Notes: a model not told the origin generated them from the letters alone. DNA of 64,000 nucleotides from Heligmosomoides polygyrus polygyrus (GCA_947396885.1 OX377202.1:31487407-31551406), one strand, 5' to 3'; numbered from the stretch's first letter, positions 1-13,067 are shown. Translations and numbers: made by a program.

Positions 1-58
1 TGCGTGGCACGTCCCAAAAGGGATTGAGCAACGCCGTCCTTTATTCTTTATCCTTATT
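1..58 (+). repeat. SINE-1 3' end (partial)
   Basis: The first bases match the 3' end of the SINE-1 family defined by the complete copy at 32082-32376: a GCGTGGC(G/A)C block, an AAAAGG(A/G)ATTGAG block, then GCCGTCCTTTAT and a short TTTAT-type tail. Only the 3' end lies inside the window. The body of the copy would be to the left. Confidence 0.7.
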
Positions 59-3000
59 TTGTTACAGTAATTGTTAAATTGTTGTTGTGATTGTTACAGT
101 GATTGTTAAAAATATACGCATTGAACACCAACTGGTTTTTAAATTATGGAACAATCATTACGGAGGAGAAACTATACTGCTTAATATAGGATATACTGTT
201 CAGTAAGTGTAGAGCAATATTTATCAATTTTTATCAGATCCTCCAAAATCTTGCATTTGTTGCACTTGCTTGTGTAAATCCTTGATCGGAGCTGGCCTCT
301 TCTGAACTTCCTACCCTATAACATTATTTTGCAAAGAACAATCTTTATGACAAAGAAATACAAAGATCATGAACACAGAAAAACTTGGAAAACTCACTTT
401 GTTGAGTGGTATCTTTGAGTGTTGCGATTTCCCTCGATCACGCCTTATTTCTGGATGAGAAACCAAAGCATTAGTGAAACGAGACTGTGCAGCTTCTGAA
501 GCACGTGTCATGTGAGAAAGGATACATCCCAGACGTTCCACTGCAATTGCCGTGCCTTACGGCATATTTATTACAACTAATGCCTAGGCGATTGTCCTGA
601 CAAATACAGGTCCAATAATATGCACGTCGCCACACTCTACTCAATGAGTGTTTCTCTAAAATTAACTGTCCTTTTTAACTAATATATCTGCTTAAAGCGC
701 ATACCAAAGGATGGCAGGTGCATGGTTCCTTCTTTGAAACTTGATACGTTCCTGTTTTTTCATAGTCTTGACCACACAATTTCTTTCGTGCACTCGCATT
801 ATCATACTCGAATTATTACTATAAAGTGTTACTGCGGAACGGTGACGGTTATGAGTCCTACGTAGACGATAAAAACAATTTACAAAACGGCGACGTTCCT
901 GAACAATATGAATAACTATTATGTTTTGGGAATCCACTAGCATATATAACCAACATTTATCTCCACGGATTGCGAAATATCTTCTACTGCTTTTATGAGT
1001 AAATCCACGAATGCATCTATTCGAGAATTTACATTGCGATGAAGGAAATCCTCCTTATCACGCAGGAGGAACCGCCCGCTTATCATTGTTGTATCCATAA
1101 CAGCACTTTTGTCCACGAAAGAGACCCAGCTTGGTGTTCGACCTAATTACTACATTGTTATTGAAATAGTTCATTATTTAATAAGTGGACAAACTCAGAT
1201 AATTTTTTCAAAGTAATCTGTCATGTCGTCATGTTTCTTCGTTGAAAGGACGCTAATAGCGCGCCGATTTTTTTTTCTTCAAATTCGGGCAAATTAGTTT
1301 CCTTCAACAGCTGCTATTAACAGTAGGTCTTAGTGATGCCTAAAAGAACTTTCCGTTATGAAATGTCCTTTGTTTAAGAAAATATTAGATATATTACCTT
1401 GACCAATTCCTTAGATTTTCTATTCCACGTTTGCCATATATGAATCCTATGATAGTGTAGTCGAGTTCTAGCTTGCGCCAATACGGAACGAAAACCATTA
1501 TAGAAACAAGGTGCTTCGTCCGTGACTATCGCATCAGGAGAAAGTTAGGCATAAGGCGACGAATTTCAAGGAATAGATTTTCGACATCTAACGTGGTCAT
1601 AGTCCCACTCAATAGTAACACCTTTGTGAGAGAACTTCTTCAACCAAGAAAACATGATTGGGGTGACTATGACTAAAAGCAAGTGGTCAGTGTAGTTTAG
1701 AAAGAATGTGTCCCCGAACAATTTTTCTTACTCACCTATCAAAAAGCCTTCGCCACTGGCATCGTCAGGTACTCGGAACAACCTAATTCCATCGTCGGGG
1801 TTATTTTCCTCGTAACGCATTTTAACTTCCGTCTACCTCATGTCGCCATCCTGGTTTCATGCGAATTGGTAATGTTGTGAAGATCCGTGCGAAACTGTCG
1901 AAAAGGAGATCTAAATACGTCAATAGTGTGCATGCCGAGGGTAATTTAATGGTGAAGCGTATTATCCTATAAGATGAGAAGTCGTTGCCTCTAGTAAACC
2001 TAAAACGCTTCTCCTTTCTCTCCTTTTCCAATGATTCGATTGGCATGTTTTTTTATAGTTTCGCAGGCAATACGAGCCTTAAATTGAGAATCATGATTAA
2101 AATGCCTTCACTCTAAACGATAGGGAGAATTGCATATAACCTGAGAAAAATACAAACGCATATATCCAATGCACAGGACGTAGTGGTAGTCTTCAATAGC
2201 ACGCGAATAGGGTATCCAGTTCCTCATCAATTTGTTTAGAACCATATTTTAAGGAGAGAGTAGGTGAGAAAGAGAAGAGAAAGGCATACTTAGCTGAAAC
2301 TTGGTGTGAGGAGGTACCTTGAAAGGTGCAGTGTCAGAGATCTCCAGTTTCGTGACAGGATCCTAAAAATTAATTAATGCCCACCCATTTGGAGGAGACG
2401 GCTCAGATGAAGACACTCGTGCCATCTGCGCGTTTGTTTTCACGATGCCTTGTTGCAGCTCTCTGCACCAATGTAAGCAGACGTCCAGCTATAAGAATGA
2501 ATGCTTATTCGACTCGTTTAGGGTTATGACCCAAAGCACAGTAATGTTAAACGCACTGCAATATTAGTGCCAACGTAGCCATGTATAAGACGCTGTACGC
2601 CACTCGTCAGCTAGCGAACGACGATATCCGATAATTGAGATAACGATGTCCCCCGCATTCGATATCCTTAACAGCTTCAAAATCGATACGCGCGTCCTTC
2701 ATCTTCTTAGTCAAGACTTCCTGTGGAAGAGCCAGTTTCCACATCGAGTTCGAAATTGTAGTGGAAACCATGCGTACGACCTCGTATTCCGAATTCGTGT
2801 CGCATTTAAGAACTGATTAGCCCAATAACGATCAATTTTTTTCCTCTGAATATCCCGTTAACCGCATCTGCAAAGACAACCTACCGTGAAAGTAGCTCTG
2901 GGAAGAACCGATGAAATCACCATGGAAGGGAGGCAAAGGGCACGTGTTGTGGTGCAGAAGCGAGATTCGGAGCTGACGCAGAGCATCTAGAGAGATCCAC

Positions 3001-4658
3001 GCTGCTCGAGGTAGTGATGGTCCTTGGAGTACACGTAGATGATCCACAAGCAAATGGTGTTGGAATAGCTGAAATTCAGCCATTATTCAATTATAATGTT
3101 TGATTTCAAGCAATTTTTATTTTTTAGGTTTATGTGCAATATTAATCAAATTAGGTGATTTTAATTTTATGTGTGTAATGTTTTAATTAATCAGGACATG
3201 GAATGAAATCTCCTGACTCCACTTTTATAAGTTTAACTCAATGACGACAAAGCATTTTTCGTTGTATTTTTCTGTTATGATTGCTTATCTATTTACATTA
3301 TTTGTATTATTTTTATTAGTTTTAATTATTTAACATTTAATTTAATGTGTTCACAAATTAACAGTATATCGAAACTGTTAGGATCAGCGGGTGAATCGTT
3401 CTGTTCTTACGACATTACGGTGAATTCTGGATCACTTGGTTATCGACCTTGAGACGAGACTGGAAATAGAAGACTACTAGAATAGTTTAAGTAAACTGAA
3501 CTCTAATAAAATAAATCATAAAGAAGTACCGAGGTAGTTTGACTATACGCAGTGTCTTGATCAGAATCCTGACCTCTCGACATAGGAGAGTACATATTAG
3601 AAGACATTACTCCTGTTTAACAGACTTAGTTCTGAATATTATGACAAGGCTACAGTCATTATTTACGAAACAAACCGAACCGTTTACAGGTTTGAATAAA
3701 TACAAGACAGTTTTATTCAAACAAACAATGGCAGTATTGGAGACAAAACTAAAGACTGGACATATAACTACGATCGAACGCATCCACGCAAGGAGTAGGG
3801 CAGGTGATGTGAAATGCTTTCGAACCTGAAGATGTACGCTGAAAACGCATTTGAAAAACGATTATGGCGTTTGGCAAAGTTTACGCGATATAGTGCAGTG
3901 CAGTGGGAAAGAAATGTGACCAAAAAGAAAACGAATATCACGAAATTGTCACCGTAAAATTATTTTCGGGGTGTAATTGCGGACACGCGCCTTATTCGAC
4001 ATTTGGTCTTGTAAGATGTATGTGTGAATATATCGATAAAGGCCAAAATTAAATCCTTTTCATTTCGTTTCATGTTCTTGATGATCAAAGTACCACATTC
4101 TCATTGACTTGACGTACATTTGAATTACGTTGTTCAAGAGTAAAGTCCTAATAAATCTCCGAGCAAAAATGTCCAGTCACTCATAAAAACCTGCCACAAA
4201 AGTTCTCGGAGAATTCAGGCTAGCGTCTTCATCTATTTCCATCATCCCCATAACGGCAAAAGTGTCCTCACCTCCAAATACTCTTATAAACATGTCTATT
4301 GGAGGTGAGGCGTCAAATAAGACATGTGTCCGTGGTTGCACAAAGAAGGCTGCAGGAGAGAAATTCAAGCTGCTTCTTCTGATTGCAGCCGGGAGCGTCA
4401 GAAGTGCTCACCAAGAAGCAATGAGTGAGGTTGCGAAGCCATGGTTTAAGGCCTGCAAGCGAACATTTTCTCCTTCTCATTGAAGCGCGTTGTAATTCTT
4501 TTCCTCTTATTGGGCGCTCTTTTGTATCGAAGCGTGTTACTATCTCCTCGATGTGTTCATTAAGCACTTCGTACTCTCCTCTCATACTGGAAACTTTACC
4601 CAGCTTTAGAGAGTCAGGTGTTATTCTAGATGTTTGTAAAACGCCGGAGGTAGAGGGG
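59..4658. other. Unassigned AT-rich intergenic DNA
   Basis: I recognise no gene here. Open frames are short (under about 100 codons), overlap on both strands and show no family motif. A perfect 12-bp inverted repeat with a 21-nt loop (CCTCACCTCCAA / TTGGAGGTGAGG) lies near 4266-4310. The stretch at 2832-3083 on the - strand encodes 83 codons rich in Leu and His that might be an old exon, but nothing supports this beyond openness. The 3090-3360 section is strongly AT-rich. Confidence 0.5.
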
Positions 4659-5097
4659 ATCAGGTTGCGACTGGAGAGGGCCGTTCTCCGTGAAGCGCGT
4701 TATTTCTGCGCGCTGAGAAGTATATAAGGTGGTTCAAGAAACATGGAAAACCAGTCGTTATGCCATACTTTGAGGATTTCGCATCTTTCTTCATCTGTTC
4801 TACGTCTTCCTCACTGTATCCATGAACGTCCTCACATGCTTTTAAAGGTTGCTGAGAAGGAGTGGACCTTTGCACAAATTCAACATTCGGCAAAACATTT
4901 TATGTTTCGGCATTTATCTTTAAGATCTAAAAGCAGCCTATAGATTAAACAGATAGAACCAACAGAAACTGCGCTGTCGCGCTGCAACGTGGATAAGTTC
5001 AAGCATTTCAGAAATGGAGAAAATGCAGTTTTGAGTAGGCCCCAGCAGAAATAACGCGCCCCACCTAGCACGGCACACTGTAATCGCAATCTGATCC
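4659..5097. mobile_element. Candidate TIR element with about 53-bp inverted ends
   Basis: The left end (4659-4711) and the reverse complement of the right end (5043-5097) match at both extremities. They share an outer GGATCAG(G/A)TTGCGA block and an inner GCGCGTTATTTCTGC block, with a more diverged middle. About 330 bp lie between the arms and contain no recognisable transposase. The arrangement fits a small non-autonomous DNA transposon (MITE-like). I could not define a target-site duplication, so the superfamily is unknown. Confidence 0.5.
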
Positions 5098-6086
5098 TTA
5101 ATGACATCGTCCTTAAGGCCCCCACACACTTCTGTGGCAACCAGGGGTGCACACGAAATTGAATTGTGTTAGATTTTTTAAAGAAATTTTTTAACGGAAA
5201 ATTTTTGTTAAATTTCGTCAAAAATACAATTACCTGCAAACTATTATTTCAAGTGAAAAAGTCAAGGAAAACGTTAAACGTTCTAACTGCAACAGCTCAA
5301 CAGCTAAAGTTCTAGGAACGTAGTGTAACACTGCAATGTAAAATACACAATTTAATATCAACAAGTGTGTACAACAGCATAAGAAAGACATCAGCAATAA
5401 ATTATCTACATGGTGTGAATAAAAACAGTTACGGAATTATCATTCAAGGTAACGGTACCTAGTGGGCTGGTGCCCGTATCACACCGGCAAGACATCTCAG
5501 AATGCGCAATCAGGCAGAGCCCGGATTCCCCTTCCCAGTTCTTGGCGGAACCCTTTTGTGTTCTACGAACAAATACAATCTCGATATGGGTACCAGCGCA
5601 CTAACTAGAGAAAGAATTAAGAAAAACATAACAAAAAGCCTGTCAGTAGAATGTTAACACATTGTCGAACTCACGGTTTTCGCGTGCCTTTTGCGCGGGA
5701 CCAACCCTTTTTTGCATCGTCGAGACCGTGATATGACGTAGTGTCACACGGTACCACACTGAAAAGGTGTGGCACGTCGTCAAGGTCTTAACCTTCAGGA
5801 AAAGTAGCTTTCCAAATTTTTGTTATTGGCGTCATTCCTAACATATACTATCATAAAATGTGTTATTGCGTTTTCTAAAATCGTTCAAAAAACGTCCACC
5901 ACCACAAAACATTCCCTCCCTCTCGGCTACTCCTGGTGGCAAGAAAAAGTATAGTAGGATAATTTTTTAACACATTTGTTGAAGCCTGGAACGGCTAACA
6001 TAAAGGCTACATGCTGTTACGGATGTTTTGTTGCGACCGAAACTGTTACGCCAACGGGAGAGCAGAAGGTTCGGGACTTAAACCCG
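5098..6086. other. Unassigned intergenic DNA
   Basis: No gene or known repeat recognised. Runs rich in GTTAA and TTTCGT occur around 5160-5240, and related runs appear at 6600-6700 and 25310-25410. They may be fragments of one diverged AT-rich repeat. Confidence 0.4.
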
Positions 6087-6297
6087 CACTTTTCGGGCAG
6101 CGATGCTGTCTGACTGCACTTAACATACGCGTAATCCTCGAAGCGCACATCAGCACTCACGTCACATTGTTACTAGTAAGGTGTCCAGCGGCTCCATACT
6201 GATATCAGCCGCCGGCTCATTCAGATATCGCGATGACTGCTGACGCGCTTCGAGGATATTGTATGCGGTAAACAGCGCCGTCGTCGCTGCCCGGAAA
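6087..6297. repeat. Foldback inverted repeat
   Basis: Left arm 6087-6145 and right arm 6245-6297 are imperfect reverse complements. Shared blocks are CTTT(T/C)CGGGCAGCGA at the outer end and ATCCTCGAAGCGC at the inner end. The spacer is about 100 bp. It could form a large stem-loop and resembles a small foldback MITE. No coding capacity is seen. Confidence 0.5.
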
Positions 6298-6963
6298 GTA
6301 GAAGGAACGGGCAACAAACAGCATATTCTGGGATAGCAACGCCAAGTGAGGATAGGCATATCATACGAAGAGGTTAGACCACTATCTTTGTATTCGTTAA
6401 TGCGCTTAGGGGTCGACGAAGAAATTTCTGGTTCCAAAATGCATTATTTCCAAAAATTCAAATGCACCATAAAAGACATGAGAACAGCAGGAAAAAATAA
6501 AAATATTCTTGCTCATTGCAACAGTTTTCAGGATATGTCCTATACGGGAGGATGAGGCCTGCAACAATGGTGAGGACCAAGGATGATTGTGATAAAATCA
6601 CTGAAAAAAGTCCGTTAAAAATTCCGTTAGATTTCTGAAAATTTCCGTTAAGTCGTTAAACCAGTTTTTAACGAAAATGCCGCCATTAAAGGCTTTCGTT
6701 GCCCAGAAATCCCTAACGATGGTCATTCAGAAACGAATGACGAAGAAGCAGCTTCTCAGCTGCACCAGACAAACAGAGCGAGTTCGACTTTGTTCCGTTC
6801 CATGTAAGTATACTCTGAAGGCTTACTAGCGCCTGTTTCGCTATATCCCCATGGAGTCTACTCGGATTACTTAATTGGTTCATCTTGTCTAAGAAGCTTG
6901 GGGAACTGGCTAAGCTATAGGAGGAGTCGCTCCAGACATCGACAAACATCGACAAACATACAT
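6298..6963. other. Unassigned intergenic DNA
   Basis: No gene recognised. Repeated CCGTTAA-type words at 6600-6690 look like internal low-complexity decay of an AT-rich repeat. Confidence 0.4.
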
Positions 6964-7021
6964 GTCCGATATTTCATATTTTCCATACCACATGTGTGTG
7001 GTATGGAAAATATGATCGGAC
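6964..7021. repeat. Near-perfect 27-28 bp hairpin
   Basis: Two arms meet almost head to head: GTCCGAT plus CATATTTTCCATACCACA on the left, and the reverse complement TGTGGTATGGAAAATATG plus ATCGGAC on the right. Only two or three bases separate them. The loop is too short for a typical microRNA precursor. It is probably the remnant of a palindromic MITE or of a template-switch event. Confidence 0.6.
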
Positions 7022-7812
7022 TTAGAACGTATCAAATTGCCACCGTCAAATTAGGTATCGTGAGTGCAATCACAGACACGCGCGTTGGTTAGGGAAGAGA
7101 CTCTAGGGTGTGTGCGATCCAAGCTGCTTTCGTCTCTCAAAGGGAATCTGCAGCAGGGTTCTGCGCTCTTCGAGTTGGAAAAAACACGCAGAAAACGCAC
7201 GAAATTATGTAGGCGTCAAAACCCTCAAACCTCAGCAAGCCATTCGAAATGCAAAAACACTCGAACGCAGGATACCTTCCTAGCATGGAGCAACGCCATA
7301 TCGACTGCTCCCCTAGCCGCTTGCCGGGGTCGATCGCGCGCACACAAAAGACCCAAACGCTGAGGCGGTGATTCCATACGCAGCGCGGGAGAACCAAACC
7401 CCCTACTTCTATGACCTCTCCCAAAAGCAGTAGCAATCGAAGTTGGATGTAGGCTGGGGCGCGCGATTTTCGAAGAAACTGGCGCTGGCTTTTCCTTCAC
7501 ATCGTCTTCGCATAGAACCACATAGACGTAGAATAGCATAATAACATAGACAACACAGAAACTTTCGCATTCAATTACGTCAATGAGTCAGTGTTTTTAG
7601 CGCGGTCCATAGGGAATCGCGCGTCCCAATGAACCTAGCCTTCGACTGCTCCTGTTTTTAGGATTTATCCACAATATCATACCAAAAAGGATTGAAGAAA
7701 CAAAAAGGGTTCGTCAACGCTGACCTGGTAAGAAGGGTATACAGCACATGGATAAAAGTGAGATTAGTCAATTACGATTTTCGCTGTTTTCATCAATGTG
7801 CACTTCGTGATA
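7022..7812. other. Unassigned, locally GC-rich DNA
   Basis: Overlapping open frames on both strands between 7064 and 7540 follow from higher GC and carry no family motif. A short inverted pair (GCGCGCGATT near 7457 and AATCGCGCG near 7616) may mark a small TIR element of about 180 bp, but the arms are only about 15 bp. Confidence 0.35.
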
Positions 7813-8676
7813 TTAGGTTGGTGAAAAAGTCTTGCACCAAAGCGTAATTTTTTTCAAAATTTCATTCTTTTGTGAGCGACTTCAAACTACAAAGTAATTA
7901 CCATTACATCTACAACCTTCTGTCATCAGAAGGGGAGACGTATTCCTTCCTTCCAGAATGATATCAGCTGTGGCCCGAAGAAGTGCGCCACCTCAGATTT
8001 CAGCTTGGTTCGGTCGTTGAAGCACCTATCCCTTAGATATTGCTATAGAGCTCCAAAGTAGTAGTCCGATGGCGCGAAATCTGGCGAATACGGTGGGTGG
8101 GGCAGCACCTCCCACCTAAGCTCCTGCAACTTCTGGCGAGACCACCTTGGAACGTGGCGGGCGAGCATTGTGGTGAAGAAGGTAAACACCCTCCGCCCTC
8201 GCTGCTTGCGCGACATTTCTTCGCTCGGCTTGTGCAGCTGTGTAGCGTAGATATTCGCGGCTGCTGCGGTGCCGTAGTCAAGTAGCTCATGATAGAGCAT
8301 TCCCATCGACAACGCAGCATTACCTTCCTCTGGTGAATGTCCGCCTTGATGTTGTGGTTTTCCTTGAGGGAGCCGCTGGGCCTTCCAAGTATGCTTAACG
8401 ATGATGACACAGGACGTGACGACATTGTCGAGAAAGCCTTTATTACGGAAACGAAAGAGGAGAGACTGAGTGATAGTCAGTCTGCCCGAGTCACTGAGTC
8501 AGACAGTCTTCACTGCAACCGTAGAATTTATATGCCCTCAGAAGCAATTGTCACGTACGCGAAATATTCTAGAGTGTTTGTACCACAACTACTGGCACCG
8601 AACAGTCTTTGGAAGTTCCTGTTAAATGCTGAAAAATTTTTAAAAGTTTTGGTGCAAGACTTTTCCACCAACCTAA
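7813..8676 (-). mobile_element. Internally deleted mariner element
   Basis: The ends are inverted repeats of about 28 bp with one mismatch: TTAGGTTGGTGAAAAAGTC at the left, and the right end reads the same inward with one G for A. Both ends abut TA (7811-7812 and 8677-8678), the usual Tc1/mariner target. On the - strand, 8043-8312 encodes the C-terminal end of a mariner transposase with PPYSPDFAPSDYYF, the third catalytic Asp region. The second Asp motif reads HHN instead of HDN and a frameshift lies nearby. At 864 bp it is shorter than the roughly 1.2-1.3 kb typical of the family, so it is non-autonomous. Confidence 0.9.
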
Positions 8677-8678
8677 TA

Positions 8679-9630
8679 GAATCGTTCCTTCCAACACGGC
8701 GCTTAAGCGAGAACAAATAGGATACGGATGTGCAAGAGGTTAGATGGGGACATCCTCCCCTCTCCTGCACATCCATGCCCTTTTCTAAGGAAAGAAGGAA
8801 GACAAGCATCTGCGCTATTGGGAAAGCATTTCACCACAACAGGAATGGAGTGGAAGAAATTCGCGTAAACAACTGGGGCCTGCGCAGTCATCTCTCCTTA
8901 CGATTAAACCGTTTCAGTTGCGCGTCAGGACGTCTCACAACACAACATACTCTAAGCGATGAACACTGTCTTGTTCGCAACATTTCAACATGAAAAATTA
9001 TTTCGGCCTAGCCATAATTAGTGCTGCGCCTTCATCGATTTTCCATTCCACGACTATTCAGAATTTCCGTCAAGTCGCATTCTTAGCTGTTCGGTCCGAA
9101 GGCCAAACCTTTGTTCCCAAATACCACGTTTTTATTGTCCGCAGTGTCAGCATTCTCGCCAAAAACTACTCGAGTAGGTATTGGACAGATAATTGTTGTT
9201 GCATGGCAGAACACGGTCGACGAATTGATGCCCGAGTGCTGCCGGATTTTAGCAGCTCATCCTATAGTACAATCGATGGAGCATGTTGTGTGGATTTCGG
9301 AATACAAATGAGGGAGAAATAAAAAAGGGAGCAAACATGCGGCCGCCAAAGCCAGACTCGACTAGCGCGGGCCGCTCCGCTGTGCCGCGTCTGGTGCGTG
9401 CAGATGGCGGTACCCCGTCGAGGCAGCGCGCTGGCAGTGGAGACGCAGCCCCCAGCGCTGCCGAGACCGGGCGGAGGCGCAGCGCGGCAGAGAGCGAGAG
9501 GGGCCTCGGCACGGGTTTTCAATGAAAATGCCTGTCATGCACACCAGATCGTGAATCGATTGCCGGCTCTGGTGCTGTGACGTAGTGTACGGTGTTAACG
9601 GGGTGAGCGGATTACCCGCTATCAGGAGAG
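8679..9630. other. Unassigned DNA with a GC-rich island
   Basis: No gene recognised. The section 9340-9530 is clearly GC-rich with many CpGs, in contrast to its AT-rich surroundings, and is open in several frames because stop codons are rare there. It could be a promoter-like island or part of an unrecognised transposable element next to 9631. Confidence 0.35.
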
Positions 9631-10559
9631 GGATTCATGAACGTGGCCGGAGGTAAATTCTACCCCCACTTACCTTGACGGCCATTTACCCGCCACTTTC
9701 CCCGAACTTACCTCCGTTTTCTGACTCATGACGGCCAAGGCGAGGGCTTCGCTCCGCGTCCAATTTCTGACCCAATGTGCATGCCCGCTGGCATCGGCTA
9801 ACAGCGAAACCAAGCAGTCATACTTGCTGCTGGGACGTCGCTGGCACCGACACTAGCAGCATCGTATTTAGGGAAAGGAAATTTGAAATGTGGGGTTCGG
9901 CCAGGGGGAGAGGGAGGGAGAGGGGTGGAAACTAGTAGCATAGCAGGAAGTACAGAGACAATGGTAAATGTGGGCCTACATGACTGACAATGGGTGCCAT
10001 CCACCACAGTAGCCTCCTTAGACAACATATGCCAAGGAAGGCTAAGGCGGCGGACGGGCATAGTCCACCCACGCAAATCGCAAATTACGATTTGCGTGGT
10101 GGGCTAGGCTCATGGTGGCCCAAGCCGACCCACAATGCCACTAAAGGAAGCAATTCACTTAAAAATAAGTGGCATTTTGAGCCGCCATGGTCCACAGAGC
10201 CCAAAAAATCATGAAATACAAGCCTAATAGAGAAAAACAAAAGGTAAAACAACTCACCGAAGTGCGGAGAAAGAAGTGCGCATGGCGACGGCAACTAGGC
10301 GCCCCTGCCAGGCATTGAATTTGCGGCTGGCAGGCCAGCTCAGAGCTGGCTAAGGGCCAGCGGAGGCATGCATTGGGTCAGAAGTTGGCCGCGGAGCAAA
10401 ACCCTCGCCTTGGAGGTAAATGTTCTTCGACGCGCTGACGGGGTAGCATTTACCTTGACATTTACCTCTGAGTTTTCCCGCCGCGCGTTCATGAATCGCG
10501 CGTAAGTGGGAGTGGGGGTAAATTTTGCACTTACCCGCCTGTAAATCGTTCCTGAATCC
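9631..10559. mobile_element. 929-bp element with about 160-200 bp TIRs
   Basis: The left end begins GGATTCATGAACG and the right end reads inward GGATTCAGGAACG. Further in, both arms share TTTACCCCCACT-like blocks and a well-conserved section (9735-9792 against 10356-10412) including CCAAGGCGAGGG and TCTGACCCAATG. Arms run about 9631-9792 and 10356-10559. Near the centre is a separate 18-19 bp palindrome (10062-10080 / 10088-10106) with loop CAAATTA. No transposase is encoded, so this is a non-autonomous DNA element. No clear target-site duplication was found. Confidence 0.75.
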
Positions 10560-13059
10560 GGGCCCAGGTTCCCGGGAGGTTTTGGCTTATCCGCTTTGTT
10601 CGTTTAACCGGGAAACGAACAACAAATTGACTAACTTTCAAGATTTGAACATAATGTTTAAATGTTCAAATATAGGATTCTTGAAAACCTTAAGGGTCGT
10701 GAACAATAATAGGAAGCATTGTATTCCAGTAAGTTTACATGAAGTATTTCCTCTGCTTGGTGCACGTAACGCAGTCGTGGAATACATTTCGCTTGCCACC
10801 AGGGTGGATCTTAAGAGGGATTCGCGCCCCGGGCAGCCCAGCCCAGGTTACTCTAGGTACCTGTACTGTACGTCTTTGATACATCTTACACATTGAACTT
10901 TTCATCAGCGCAGGTCAATATGCAGAGCCCGCACGCGTTGAACTTGCCTCCACGAAATTAATAATCGCTAGACGTAAAAAGCAACACAAGATGAACAGGT
11001 TTGCGCCAAGCGTTGTCTACCACCTTTCCTTTGTGGTTCCTGGACCGCAGTGGGATGAATCTGATTGGATGCGGTGAAGGTGTCCTAGTACATACTTTGC
11101 TAAATCTTATTATTAACCTCAGTATCCAACGTTAGCTAAATGTTTTAGCAAAACATCGAACAAATACCGCAGCTAGTCGATAGATAAACACTTATTCAGA
11201 AAGGAGAACAAAGGGCGAAGGCGGCGCTCGTAAATAGTTTTCCTTGGCACGTTTCATAATACAAGACGAGTGCATGATTGGTCACTTCGATTCGTCACTT
11301 TTAAAAAAGAACTCTCCTGAGATTTACTTGTTATATAGCACGAACCGAAATTATTCCACGGGACGATACGGTGGTGCAGCTCGGTTTGAATCATTTCTCT
11401 TTACAACGCGTCAGGTGTTCAACTTCTATGAAACGCGAAGAATTTGTAGGCGCACGCAATAACTTTGATAGGGTATTCGATGGAACGCATTTGCTTTATT
11501 CTTCCCAAATAATTCCACTTTGGATTCCCTTTAGACCTTGCGATGTAGCTGAGCAATAACAGTTCTCGTCCACTTGAAACCAAGCTCAAGAATACAAAAT
11601 TTACTCGACTGACGCTTCGGTGCAACCGTCTTCTACCAGCTTTAAAAAATATGGAAAAAATTACTATTCAAGGATGACTTCATTCTAAGACAGATTCGGA
11701 AGTTTGTGGATAACAAGGCGAAGGCTGAGAACACCAAATGACCGCAGTAACAACCCAACTGATCGTATTTAAACAGCCGAGATGCGGGCAAATTCCTCAC
11801 TGATGAAAGGAAATGTGAATTTGTGAGAGGAGAATAATTATGACAACTGCCTTCCGATTGTTTTCACAGAGTCAATTGTTTTTTATCGCGCACTCTTCTT
11901 CGCGGTTTCGCATCTTTTAACACTGTGGTATGAAACGATTCTTGGACGAGTGATGTTTAAAAGTTTTCTTGTATTTCCAAGGCAGTTAGCGATATAATAT
12001 CAGCTGAGCGGACTCGTCATAAATAAATAATAGCTTTGTTTTAACAACTAGAACACCTTTCAATTTTCATCTTAGATTTGGTGCAGTGAGCGCACAAAAG
12101 GCAGTTCTACTGACTGTCCCAACATTCCAAGAGAATTCTCTCTTCTTGAAACTTTTAGGCTGTTAGTTAGCGTATTGTGACACATCAAGTTTTGAGGTGA
12201 ATCTTTATTTAGCGTGGCCTGATGTTTCGACTTCAGAAGCCAATTGGATCCACCTCGAGATGGAGGATGTCCTCGTTAATTGAGCGGCAGGGCCGGAAGA
12301 TCTACCTCAAAACCTCATGTGGCACAAGCTACACCAACTAATAAAAGGTATATTCAAAGAGTCTAAACCCAGTTTTATTTTTTGCTGTTTGTTCGTCATC
12401 CATTTTCCGTTCCGGCCATTTTCGGACGCAATTGACCGTTGCCCGTTCTATGGTTTCAAAACTTCGTTATTCGATCATCCCTGGCCGCAAGTCCACCAGA
12501 TCTATGATGACGTATTAGGGGCGGAGTCTAGAGCGCATGTTGGGGATTCTCCTGCTGAAGATGCGATACGCGTTCGTTGGCCCGTCTAGGCACGTTGTGT
12601 ATGACTTCAGCTCCAACACAGGATCCCTCGCGTCTACGCTGTGCTATCCCCTGAAATTGCGCATATTCTGCGTTGCTGATTGACGCTCATATTTATAGAT
12701 AGTAAATGTCTGTTTGCAATGGCTGACAAAAAACCAATACCGAGCCCAATAATTTTTGCGAATAAAAAGTCGTCGACTCAAAATTAGGTGTGAATGTGTC
12801 CACAGTTTTGATATACATGGTACACACTTTGCTACACACCTGACAGAGCTATTGAAACCTATTTCTTTTAAAAATAAAAGATATATGGTACATGCCACTT
12901 GGATACCCATAAGAGATGCGATATGAACGCCTACCGTAATCGCGCATTGCGGCATCGCTACCGTGGTAGGCTGCTGAGATTACGCTAGGAGCCACGGTGT
13001 GATCCCCCTCTCACCGCTGCTGGGTATCAAAACAACATGTGACCAAACGTTTTTATATT
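10560..13059. other. Unassigned intergenic DNA
   Basis: I see no recognisable gene, RNA or repeat. Open frames at 10525-10896, 11244-11559 and 12317-12589 lack recognisable motifs. The last encodes a Pro/Asp-rich 90 codons and could be a decayed repeat or exon. The first overlaps the end of the 929-bp TIR element, so its start is unlikely to be real. Confidence 0.4.
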
Positions 13060-13067
13060 GATTGAAG

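Noticed and set aside
6964..7021. microRNA precursor
   Set aside because: The arms are nearly contiguous with only two or three loop bases; a Dicer substrate needs a larger loop. The same reasoning applies to 47575-47632.
7455..7632. Small TIR element with GCGCGCGATT ends
   Set aside because: The arms are only about 15 bp with low-complexity CG content, and there is no supporting TSD or second copy.
9249..9580. Overlapping 60-87 codon frames in a GC-rich island
   Set aside because: All six frames are open because stop codons are rare there; none shows a start context or motif that sets it apart.
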